Shown here: piece by piece, positions 35,201 to 44,885 of the stretch
Layout of the letters: the number at the start of each line of letters is the position of its first letter
How positions within the stretch are numbered: position 1 is the stretch's first letter
Assembly: GCA_021442155.1 (NCBI GenBank)
Contig: CM038214.1
Span: 313,193,001-313,257,000, forward strand
Direction: 5' to 3'
DNA: 64,000 nucleotides
Source: Cymbidium sinense
Taxonomy: Eukaryota > Streptophyta > Magnoliopsida > Asparagales > Orchidaceae
Notes under the pieces: model-generated
Database searches by the model: none
Told to the model about the DNA's origin: nothing
The model's input: the letters and a program-made list of their open reading frames with translations, nothing else
Program-made: the position numbers and the translations under genes

Positions 35201-36636
35201 ATTAGGCTTAATTAATTATTTTTAATGGCTAAAAGTTCTAAAAATCATAAAAAATCATAGAGAAATAAACAAAATGCAAATAAATACTCATTTTAAGGGT
35301 ATTTGAGAGGAGAATTAATTAAAAATGATCTTAACTAATTTTAAATAGTAATTAAAGTTTAATTACAAAATTAATTAGCTTAATTACTACTTTATTACTT
35401 GAGTAATTAATTCTAAATTTTGTTGGTTAATTTAATGGGATGACCCCTGCTTCCCCTGATTTTCTTGGGATTTATTTCTCACTTAATTAAGAAAATTGAC
35501 TAATTAAACCTTAATTACTCTTTTAAGTTAATTAGTGATTAGTTAATCCCATGAATAGTAACAAATTGGTTAATTTAGTTTATTAATCATTGTTAAACAG
35601 TAAGTGAACTAAGGAATAAGGTTGGAACCCCTTTCACTAAGTTTATATCACCCTTTTTTAAAATGAAATTAATTAAAATTTAACTAATTAATTTGATCAC
35701 ATAATCAAATTGAAATCATAATCACATCAGACCTTAATTAATTAGATCATGGGGTAGATCTTTAGGTGTTTAATAACTTAAAGGAGTTTAATGAAATTAT
35801 GGTTAGTCCACATGTGTGGGAAAACCATAAGAATAATTAATTAAGTCCATTAATCAAATTAACTATTAATCATGAGCTAATTGCATTAGGCCCATTTTAT
35901 TTCCTAGGATCATTGCAAGTTTATTTTCCATGCATATCATGTTGGCTCATAATTATTTAGATAATTACTTTAAGGTGACATGGGTAAGTGTAATTAATTC
36001 ATCTAATTAAGGGTTCAACTTAATTAACCCATAAAATCAATTTAATTTCATTTCCTTAAATTAAAGGAAATCACCAATGTGGCAATGGGTTTAAAACAAC
36101 AAGTGATGATTTCTCTTCTCCTCTTAAAATTAAATCAAATCTAAAACTTAATTAATAAAGAAGCTTTGGTTAGCTTTAAAAAATCTTATTTGATTTGATT
36201 ATCCTTAAGAACTAGTTTGGTTGAATGAATCACATGCTTATATTTGATTGTCCTCTTTCCAATCTTGTTAAATTAGGTATGTCATTTGAATTCATGCATC
36301 CATCTTTTCATAATCAAGTAAAATAAAATAGATTTCCTGTATCTAAGCATGCATGTGTTGATTTAATTTAATATATGTGTGGCTATTATCACTATTAAAT
36401 CCAAATGTATTTTTCAAAAGCTTATAAATGAATAATAATATGTGTTATGATTCTAGTTATAAATACATAAGAAATGCATGTGCTTATAACTTAAGTGTAT
36501 GAATGTTGAGTTCTCTTTCCTATATTCATGTGTTGATTTATATAAGATTGAATGCTAATGGGTATATAGTCTAGACATCTCAGGAACACGAGGCTTTAGC
36601 TAGCCCCAAGGAGGTCATTTGATTACCTCACTTCCC
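35200..36636. other. AT-rich non-coding DNA (TTAATTAA-rich)
   Basis: No frame of interest. Words such as TTAATTA and CTTAATTAA are frequent. It ends at the abrupt change into GR-RBP 3' UTR sequence at about 36637. Confidence 0.5.
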
Positions 36637-36708
36637 TGGTTTGTTACTTGGTTGATGAAATCGAAAAGAAGAAATGTTGAATTTGAATTTATTCTCTGTT
36701 AAAAAAAA
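36637..36708 (+). pseudogene. GR-RBP 3' UTR fragment at the insert border
   Basis: Only the last 70 bases of the usual 3' UTR (TTGTTACTTGGTTGATGAAA, then GAAGAAATGTTGAA) and the A tail remain, followed by the standard post-GRP telomere repeat. The rest was removed when the 13-kb block arrived or the array rearranged. Confidence 0.85.
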
Positions 36709-36835
36709 CCAAAAACCTTAAACCCTAAACAAAAACTTGAACCATAAACCTAAAACCTAAACCCTAAACCCTAAAACCTAAACCCTAAACCATAAACCCT
36801 AAACACTAAAAATCTAAACCTAAACTAACTAAAAC
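36709..36835 (+). repeat. CCCTAAA block
   Basis: Post-GRP heptamers resume with the same word order as after copies 3 and 4 (an ACTTGAACCATAAACC word). Confidence 0.85.
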
Positions 36836-37655
36836 CTAAAAATAAAATAAATTAAAAACATAAACCTAAATAAAATGAAATAATAAAATAAAATAGAAAC
36901 CTAAACTAAAACCTAAACCAAAACCTAAACTTAAAAATAAAATAAAATAAAAAATAAAAACTAAACCAAAATAAAATAAATAAAAACCTAAACTAAACTA
37001 AAAAATAAAATAAATCTAAAAATAAAAAACCTAAATAAAATAAAAACTAAACATAAAATAAAAATAAAATAAACATAAAATAAAATAAAATAAGAATTAA
37101 ATAAAAACTTCAACCTAAAAATTAAACCTAAAAATAAATATTAAATAAAACATAAACCCAAAATTAAAAAAACCTAAACCTAAAATAAACAAAATATAAT
37201 AAACATAAACCTAAAAAAAAATAAAATAAACTAAAATAAATAAATCCTAAAATAAATCAAACCTAAACCTAAAATAAACTAAACTTAAACCATAAACTAA
37301 ATAAAATAAAATAAACTAAAAATAAACCTAAACCTAAACTAAAAAGAACCCAAAAAAAAAAACATAAAACCTATCCCTAAAAAAATAAAATAAAAACCTA
37401 AACCTAAACCTAAAAATAAAAAATAAAACATAAACCTAAAAAGTAAAATAAAAATAAAACTAAACTAAAAAATAAACATTAACTTTATCCTAAACCTAAA
37501 AAATAAACTAAAATAGAAAACCTAAAATAAATAAACTAACCTAAATAAAAATAAAAAATAAACGTAGTTAAAAATAAAAAATATATTAAATTAAAATAAA
37601 TAAAAAATAAACTAAATAAACTTAAACCTATTGGTTTACTTAATTTTAGAAAGAA
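36836..37655 (+). repeat. AT-rich CTAAA block closing with box at 37634-37645
   Basis: About 800 bases of AATAAA and CTAAA words that follow the order of the blocks at 11576 and 12756. The box context is CCTATTG plus GTTTACTTAATT. Confidence 0.74.
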
Positions 37656-38090
37656 AAACTAAATCCTAAACCCTAAAACTAACGCTAAACCCTAAACCCT
37701 AAACCTAGAACCCTAAACCCTAAACCTTAAAAAACCCTAAACTCAAAACCCTAAAAAACCCTAAACCCAAAATCTTAAACCCTAAACCCTAAACCCTTAA
37801 CCGTAAACCTTAAACCATAAACCTACAACCCCAAACCCAAAATCAAAAACCCTAAAAAACCTTAAACCCTAAACCCTAAGTCTAAATCCTAAACCCTAAA
37901 CCCTGAAACCCTAAACCTTAAATGCTAAACCCTAAACCCTAAACCCTAAACCCTAAACCCTAACCCTAAACCCTAAACCCTAACCCAAAACCAAAAACCC
38001 AAAACTCCTAACCCTAAACCTAAGGTAACTAAACAAAATAAAAAATAACCCTAAACCCTAAAAGTTAATAAGCCTAAACCTAAACCCTAA
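37656..38090 (+). repeat. CCCTAAA block leading into GR-RBP copy 3
   Basis: Regular heptamers, especially 37920-37990, then the pre-GRP lead (GTAACTAAACAAAATAAA) ending at the GAATGGGCAG start of the copy. Confidence 0.88.
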
Positions 38091-38562
38091 GAATGGGCAG
38101 AACCTTATCGACATGAACATCACCATCAACTAGGCTTAGTTTAAATCTAGCGGTGGAGGTGTAGGTGGCGGTTATCACAGTGGAAGTGGGGGATTTGGAG
38201 GTGATGGTCGATATGGAGGTCGTGGTCAGAGCAGTGGTGGTTATAGAGGTGGGAGGAGTGATGGAGGTTATGACCATGGTGGTGGTTGAGGGAGAGATAT
38301 GGGATATGATGGTGGATCCCTCGGAGAGGTCGTGGTGCGATGGGAACTTGAGAAAGCGAAGAGCGACTCTCGATTGCTGCTTATAGAATTGTGTCTTTAT
38401 AATTTTGATGGTTCTAGTTATCTAGGGTTTTTGATTTGCTCAATGTGTCCTAATTTTTGATATATGTCATCACTTCTTTCTTATAAAAGTTGGTCTGTTA
38501 CTTGGTTGATGAAATCGAAAAGAAGAAATGTTGAATCTGAATTTGTTCTTCATTAAAAAAAA
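38091..38562 (+). pseudogene. GR-RBP retrocopy 3
   Basis: The frame from 38092 starts NGQNLIDMNITIN and has TAG twice near the Gln positions of the RRM end. The Gly-rich part keeps frame to YDGGS, then shifts, so the NWRN end is lost. The 3' UTR is complete, with an A8 tail at about 38555-38562. It is the first of three closely spaced copies. Confidence 0.86.
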
Positions 38563-38811
38563 CCAAAAACCCTAAAACCTAAACTAAAACCTGAACCATA
38601 AACCTAAAACTTAAACCCTAAACCCTAAATATTAAACCTTAAACCCTAAACCCTAAAAGCATAAACACTAAACCCTAAACCCTAAACACTAAGCCCTAAA
38701 CCCTAAACCCTAAACCCTAAACCCTAACCCTAAACCTTAAATCCTAAACCTCAAACCCTAAACTTGAACCTAAAGAAACTAGATAAATTAAAAATTAAAC
38801 CTAAACTCAAA
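38563..38811 (+). repeat. CCCTAAA block between copies 3 and 4
   Basis: Only about 250 bases of telomere repeat and a short lead separate the two copies; the AT-rich block and box are missing. The run at 38690-38725 is nearly perfect. Confidence 0.88.
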
Positions 38812-39295
38812 GAATGGGCAGAACCTTGACAGTAGGAACATCATTATCAACCAGGCTCAATCTAGATCTGGTGATAGAGGCGAAGGTGGCGGTTATCGTA
38901 GTGGTGATGGTGGATTTTGAGGTACTGGTGGATATGGTTGTGGTGGTCAGAGCAATGGTGGTTATGGAGGCAAGAGGAGTGACGAAGGTTACAGCCGTGG
39001 TGGTGGTAGAGGGAGATATTGGGGATACGATGGTGCATCCCGCTACTGGAGAGGCTGGGGTGGTTTTGATGGGAACTGGAGAAATTAAAGAACGGTCATT
39101 CCGATCTGCTGCTTATGGAACTACGTCTTTACAGTTGAGATGATTCTCGTTATCTAGGATTTTTGATTTGCTCTATGCGTGCTAATTTTTTATCTATCTC
39201 GTCACTTCTATCTTAGAAAACTTGGTGTGTTACTCGGTTGATGAAATCAAAAAGAACAAATGTTGAATCTGAATTTGTTCTCTGTTAAAAAAAAA
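38812..39295 (+). pseudogene. GR-RBP retrocopy 4, best preserved frame
   Basis: From 38813 the frame reads NLDSRNIIINQAQSRSGDRG and continues 91 codons to FDGNWRN and TAA at 39086-39088. Only one internal stop (TGA after DGGF) interrupts it, and both Gln of the INQAQSR segment are kept, matching living plant GR-RBPs. The 3' UTR and A9 tail are complete. Still truncated at the RRM, so not functional as such. Confidence 0.9.
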
Positions 39296-39413
39296 CCAAA
39301 AACCCTAAACACTGAATTATAATCTGAACCCCAAACCGAAAACCTAAACCCTAAACCCTAAACCCTAAACCCTAAACCCTAAAACCCTAAAACCCTAAAC
39401 CCTAAACCCTAAA
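39296..39413 (+). repeat. CCCTAAA block between copies 4 and 5
   Basis: About 120 bases, largely perfect heptamers, running straight into the Gly-rich part of copy 5. Confidence 0.88.
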
Positions 39414-39850
39414 CCTAGCAATAGAGGTGAAGGTGTAGGCGACGATTATCACAATGGTGGTGGGGGATCTAGAGGATATGATGCATATGGAGGTGGTGGT
39501 CAGAGAAATAGTGGTTATGAAGGCAGGAGGAACGATAAAGGTTATAGCCGTGGTGGTAGCGGAGGGAAAGATTGGGGATATGATGGTGGATCCCGCTACT
39601 CAAGAGGCCAGGATGGTTCTGATGGGAGCTAGAGAAACTAAAGAATGACCGATCTGATCTACTGTGTATCGAACTATATCTTTATAGTAGAGATGACTCT
39701 AGTTATCTAGGGTTTTTGATTGCTCTATGCATGCTCATTTTTATCGATGTTGTCGCTTGTGTCATAGAAACTTGGTGTGTTACTTGGTTGCTGAAATCAA
39801 AAAGAAAAAATGTTGAATCTGAATATCTTCTCTTTTTTTTTAAAAAAAAA
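39414..39850 (+). pseudogene. GR-RBP retrocopy 5, more 5'-truncated
   Basis: Begins inside the glycine-rich region (CTAGCAATAGAGGTGAAGG), without the RRM end. The tail codon for Trp of NWRN is TAG. The 3' UTR ends in a T-run followed by A9. The different start could be a recombination within the array. Confidence 0.85.
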
Positions 39851-40015
39851 GGAAAACCAAAAACCCTAAACCCTAAACTAAAACCTGAACCCTAAACCTA
39901 AAACTTAAATGCTAAACTCATAACCCTAAACCCTAAAAACCCTAAATGCTAAACCCTAAACCCTAAATCATAAACCTTAAACCCTAAACTAACCCTAAAC
40001 CCTAAAAAGTTAAAA
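39851..40015 (+). repeat. CCCTAAA block
   Basis: Post-GRP heptamers with the CTAAACTAAAACCTGAACC word, passing into CTAAA words near 40015. Confidence 0.85.
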
Positions 40016-40780
40016 AGATAAACCTATACTAAATAAAATCTCAAAATAAAATAAATAAAAAATGTAAACCCAAATAAAATAAAATAAAAAAATAAATTAA
40101 AAAAACCTAAACTAAAACCTAAACCTAAACCTAAAAAGAAATTAAAATAAAAAATAAAAAATATAATATAATATAATAAATAACAACCTAAAATAAACTA
40201 AAAAATAAAAAACCTAAATAAAATAAAAATTATACGTTAAATAAATATTAAATTAAACTAAAATAAAATAAAATAAATACTAAATAAAAACCTAAACCTA
40301 AATAATAAACCTAAAAATTAATGAAAAATAAAACCAAATCCCTAAACAAAAAAAATACATAATCCTAAAATAAAAATAAAATAAACCTAAACTTAAACTA
40401 AAATAAATAAAACCTAAACCTAAAATAAACCAAACCAAAACCTAAACCTACACTAAATAAAATAAAATAAACTAAAAATAAACCTAAACCTGAAATAAAA
40501 AATAAAATCTAAAAACAAACCTAAACCTAAAAATAAAAAATAAAACCTAAACCTAAAAAATAAAATAAAAAATAAAACTAAACTAAAACCTAAACCTAAA
40601 TATAAAAAGTAAACTAAATAAAAAACTTAAATTAAAATAAATAAACCTAAAATAAATAAACTAAACTAACTAAAAATAAAATTGAACCTAAATAAATATA
40701 AAAAAGAACTAAAATAAATAAAAAATAAATTAAATAAACTAAGAAAACCTAAACCTACCAGTTTACTTAATTTTTTAAAA
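40016..40780 (+). repeat. AT-rich CTAAA block closing with box at 40761-40772
   Basis: The last 160 bases before the box are nearly identical to 42120-42280, the start of a tandem duplication with an offset of about 1520 bases. Confidence 0.78.
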
Positions 40781-41141
40781 AAAAACCAAACACCCTAAAC
40801 CCTAAACCCTAAATCCAAAACACTAAACCCTAAACTATAAACCCAACCCAAAGGTTTTAACTAAACCCTAAATCCTAAAACCCCAAACTAAAACCATAAC
40901 TTCAGTAACCTAAACCCTAAGCTAAACCTAAACCCTAAACCCTAAACCCTAAAAACCCTAAACCCTAAACTCCAAACCCTAATCCCAAAGCCCTAAACAC
41001 TAATCTTAAACCCTAAACCCTAAACCCTAAACATTAAACCCTAACCCTAAACCCTAAACTAGAACCTAAACCTAAAGAAACTAAATAAATAAAAAATAAA
41101 CCAAAACCCTGAAACCTAATAAACCTAAACCTAAACCCTAA
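40781..41141 (+). repeat. CCCTAAA block leading into GR-RBP copy 6
   Basis: Heptamers plus an AAAGGTTTTAAC word at 40851 that is also present in the next unit (42380), then the pre-GRP lead. Confidence 0.85.
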
Positions 41142-41618
41142 TAATGGGCATAACTTTGACGGTAGGAACATCAGCATCAACTAGGCTCTATCAAGATCTA
41201 GCGGTTGAGGTGAATGAGGAGGCGGCGATTATCGCAGTGGTGGTAGGGGATCTAGAGGTGCTGGTGGATATGGAGGTGGTGGTCACTCTAGTGGTGGTTT
41301 TGGAGGCGAGAGGAGCGAGGGAGGTTATAACCGTAGTGGTATAGATTAGGGATATGATGGCTCATCCCATTGCTTGAGAGGTGGTGGTGGTTCTGATGGG
41401 AATTGGAGAAACTAAAGAATGATCGATCTGATCTGCTACTATGGAACATTGTCTTCATAGTAGAGACTATTCTCGTTATTTAGGGTTTCTGATTTGCTGT
41501 ATGCATGCTCATTTTTGATCTATGTTAGCACTTGTGTCATAGAAAACTTGATGCACTACTTGGTTGGTGAAATTGAAAAGATAAAATGTTGAATACGAAT
41601 ATGTTCTTTGTTAAAAAA
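41142..41618 (+). pseudogene. GR-RBP retrocopy 6
   Basis: From 41143: NGHNFDGRNISIN, then stops (TAG, two TGA, later TAG) in an otherwise aligned Gly-rich frame ending SDGNWRN and TAA at 41413-41415. It shares with copies 7 and 8 a small deletion before the GYDG segment (AGTGGTATAGATTAGGG), marking a subfamily. A8 tail near 41611-41618. Confidence 0.87.
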
Positions 41619-42110
41619 AATCTTAAACCCTAATCCCTAAACAAAAACCTAAATCCTAAACCTAAAACCTAAACCCTAAACCCTAAACCCAAAAAACAAT
41701 AAACCCTAAACACTCCCACCTAAACCTAAAACCCTAAACCTAAACCCTAAACCTACCTAAAAAACCTATAACTTAAACACCACTAAACCACAAAATCACT
41801 ATAATTTTAAACCCTAAACCCTAACCAGCAAACCAAACCCTCCTCCTACTAACTTTCTGCCACTCCCTAAACCTCCCTTAAACCACACTCTAAACCCACC
41901 TAAACCTCACTAAACTAAACTCTGACTAAATCAACTAATGACCCAGGCCCTAAACCTAAACTAAACCTAAAGCTGATCTCAAATCTTTAAACCTATAAAC
42001 CCTAAACCTAGGCCCAGGCCCTAAAGCTAAACAAAGTAAACCTACCAACCAACATAAAACCATAACCTAAAACCTAACAAACCTAGTAAACCTAAACCTA
42101 AACCCTAATC
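41619..42110 (+). repeat. CCCTAAA block grading into C-rich variant sequence
   Basis: Clean heptamers to about 41760, then irregular C-rich words (CCTCCTCCTACT, CCACTCCCTAAACC) and first CCCAGGCCCTAAA words near 41940 and 42010. Nothing gene-like. The irregular part has the look of poorly called telomere repeat. Confidence 0.7.
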
Positions 42111-42300
42111 CTAAACCTAAATATAAAAAATAAACTAAATAAAAAACTTAAATTAAAATAAATAAACCTAAAATAAATAAACTAAACTAACTAAAAATAA
42201 AATTGAACTAAAATAAATATAAAAAAGAACTAAAATAAATAAAAAATAAATTAAATAAACTAAGAAAACCTAAACCTACCAGTTTACTTAATTTTTTAAA
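42111..42300 (+). repeat. Short AT-rich CTAAA block closing with box at 42281-42292
   Basis: Second copy of the 40600-40780 stretch. Only this end of the AT block was duplicated. Confidence 0.8.
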
Positions 42301-42676
42301 AAAAACCATAAACACCAAACCCTAAACCCTAAACCCTAAATCCAAAACACTAAACCCTAAACTATAAACCCAAAACCCAAAGGTTTTAACCCAAACCCTA
42401 AATCCTAAACCTTAAAACCCCAAACTGTAAACCATAACTCCTTAAACCCTATTGGCTTCAAACCTAAACCCACAAAACCTAAAACCCTAAACCACAAAGC
42501 CTAAATATAAACCTAAACTCAAACCCCTAATCCCTAAATAAAACTAATCTTAAATAAACCCCAAACCTAGAAAATAAACCTAACCTAAAACTAAAACTTT
42601 TAAAACACTAAAAAGAAACTAAAATAAATAAAAATAAGCCAAAACCACGAAACCTAATAAACTGAACCTAAAACCT
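42301..42676 (+). repeat. CCCTAAA block leading into GR-RBP copy 7
   Basis: Matches 40781-41141 word for word at first, then becomes irregular (42440-42660), with the pre-GRP lead still readable. Confidence 0.8.
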
Positions 42677-43136
42677 AAATGGGCATAGCTTTGTGGTAAA
42701 ACATCAAAGGCTCTATCAAGATCTAGTGGTTGAGGTGAATGAGGAGGAGGCGATTATCGTAGTGGTGGTAGGGGATCTAGAGGTGCTGGTGGATATGGAG
42801 GTGGTGGTCACTCTAGTGGTGGTTTTGGGCGAGAGGAGCGAGGGAGGTTATAACCAGTAGTAGTATAGATTAGGGATATGATGGCTCATCCCATTGCTTG
42901 AGAGGTGGTGGTGGTTACGATGCTGGAGAAACTAAGAATGATCGATCGATCTACATATGGAACATTGTCTTCATAGTAGAGACTATTCTTGTTATTTAGG
43001 GTTTCTGATTTGTTGTATGCATGCTCATTTTTGATCTATGTTAGCACTTGTGTCCTAGAAAACTTGATGCACTACTTGGTTGGTGAAATTGAAAAGATAA
43101 AATGTTGAATATGAATATGTTCTTTGTTAAAAAAAA
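42677..43136 (+). pseudogene. GR-RBP retrocopy 7, indel-rich
   Basis: A near twin of copy 6, including the same stops and small deletion, but with many one- to six-base losses at the start (the LDGRN region is scrambled) and end (GATCGATCGATCTAC). The middle 100 bases are almost identical to copy 6. The clustering of indels in an otherwise young duplicate suggests consensus errors. Confidence 0.85.
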
Positions 43137-43375
43137 TCTTAAACTCTAATCCCTAAACAAAAACCTAAATCCTAAACCTAAAACCTAAACCCTAAACCCT
43201 AAACCCAAAAAACAATAAACCCTAAACACTAAACCCTAAACCCTAAATCCTAAACCCTAAACCCTAAAACCCTAAACCCTACATCCTAAAACCTAAAACC
43301 TATAACCTTAAACACCATGCCCCAAACCACAAATCACTATAATTTCTAAACCCACAAACCTAAACTTAGGCCACA
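43137..43375 (+). repeat. CCCTAAA block
   Basis: Repeats the post-GRP order of 41619-41760 (shared AAAAAACAATAAACCC word at 43207), then grades into the GC-rich tract. Confidence 0.82.
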
Positions 43376-43860
43376 AACCCTACCTGCCACTGAGCCCTGA
43401 TCTGCAGGCTCACCCTGGGCCCTGGGCCCTGGGCCTGGGCCCTAAACCCCAGGCCTCTCGGCCAGACCCTGAGCTGAGCTAGCCAGGCACATGAGCCTAG
43501 GCTTGGGCCACTGGGCCACACAGCCTCTCTAGGCCCTAAGATCTGATCTAGTGGTGACTGGGCTGATGGCCAGCCAGGCCTGGGCCTGGGCAGGCCCTGG
43601 GCCCTGAAGCTGGGCCCCAGGAGGCTAGGAATGCTACTGAGCCTGGGCTGAGCCTAAAGCCAGGGCTGCTGAGGCCTGGGCTGGGCTGAGCCTGGGCCCT
43701 GAGGCTGGGCCTGGGCCTGGGCCTGGCTAGGCCCTGGGCCTTAAAGCCTGAGCCTGGAGTCTGCCTAGGCTGGGCCTGGGCACTGACGCTGAGCCCTGGG
43801 CCCTGGGCCTGAGCTAGGCACCTGGGCTGAGCCTGGGCCAGGCCTAGGCTGGAGTCTAAA
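43376..43860 (+). repeat. GC-rich CCCTGGGC tract, short
   Basis: About 480 bases built of CCTGGGCC, CTGAGCC and CCTAGGC words. Replacing G by A at the appropriate places restores CCCTAAACC, and flanking DNA grades through mixed words such as CCCTAAAGC. It stands where the AT block and box of the third unit would be expected. Confidence 0.82.
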
Positions 43861-44186
43861 CTAAAACCTTGGCCAAACTAGCAAACCCTAAACCCTAAAC
43901 CTAAAACTAAACTTAAACCTAAACATAAACTTAAACACTAAACTTAAACCCTAAACCCTAAACCCTAAACTAAACCACTAAAACTCAAACCTAAACTTAA
44001 ATACTAAACCTAAACTCAAATTAGATCCTAAGCCCACAAACACTAATCTTAAACCCTAAACACTAAACACTAGACATTAAACCCTAACCCTAAACCATAA
44101 ACTCGAACCTTAAACCTAAAGAAACTAAATAAATAAAAAAATAAACCAAAACCCTGAAACCTAATAAACCTAAACCTAAACCCTAA
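43861..44186 (+). repeat. CCCTAAA block leading into GR-RBP copy 8
   Basis: Normal heptamers return with CTAAACTTAAACC variants. The lead before copy 8 closely matches that of copy 6. Confidence 0.83.
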
Positions 44187-44666
44187 TAATGGGTAGAACT
44201 ATGACGGCAGGAACATCAACATCAACTAGGCTCTGTCTAGATCTAGTGGTTGAGGTGAAGGAGGAGGCGGCGGTTATCGCAGTGGTGGTAGGGGATCTAG
44301 AGGTACTGGTGGATATTGAGGTGGTGGTCAGTATAGTGGTGGTTTTGGAGGCGAGAGGAGCGAGGGAGGATATAACCGCAGAGGTATAGATTAGGGATAT
44401 GATGGCTCATCCCACTGCTCGAGAGGTGGTGGTGGTTCTGGTGGGAACTAGAGAAACTAAAGAATGATCGATCTGATCTGCTACTTATGGAACAATGTCT
44501 TCATAGCAGAGACTGTTCTCGTTATCTTGGGTTTCTGATTTGCTCTATGCATGGTCATTTTTTATCTATGTTAGCACTTGTGTCCTAGAAAACTAGATGC
44601 ACTACTTGGTTGGTGAAATCAAAAAGATAAAATGTTGAATATGAATTTGTTCTTTGTTAAACAAAA
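44187..44666 (+). pseudogene. GR-RBP retrocopy 8
   Basis: Same subfamily as copies 6 and 7 (AGAGGTATAGATTAGGG). The frame from 44188 begins NG, a TAG, then NYDGRNININ, with stops in the Gly-rich part and TAG for Trp near the end (final TAA 44458-44460). The tail reads TTAAACAAAATC, a mutated poly(A). Confidence 0.86.
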
Positions 44667-44885
44667 TCTTAAACCCTAATCCCTAAACTAAAACCTAAAT
44701 CCTAAACATAAAACCTAAATTCTAAACCCTAAACCCTAAACCCAAACCCTAAAAATAATAAACCCTAAACACTAAACCCTAAACCCTAAACCCTAAACCC
44801 TAAACCCTAAAACCCCAAACCACCAACCCAAAACCTAAAAACCTACAATACCCTAAACCCTAAACCCTAAACCAAATCCTAAACT
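44667..44885 (+). repeat. CCCTAAA block
   Basis: Regular heptamers near 44775-44815, changing within about 50 bases into the GC-rich tract. Confidence 0.85.

Larger units (their letters stand above)
23619..36636 (-). mobile_element. 13-kb non-telomeric insert with Ty3/Gypsy pol (Tat/Ogre-like)
   Basis: This block interrupts the telomere-derived array. On the minus strand it carries protease, reverse transcriptase, RNase H and integrase remnants between about 32100 and 27850, flanked by tandem repeats and AT-rich DNA that may be LTR or untranslated sequence. No matching pair of LTRs or target-site duplication was seen, and no gag was recognised. The two borders differ: plain telomere repeat at the left, GR-RBP 3' UTR at the right. 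The insertion must therefore have been accompanied by deletion or rearrangement. Confidence 0.7.
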
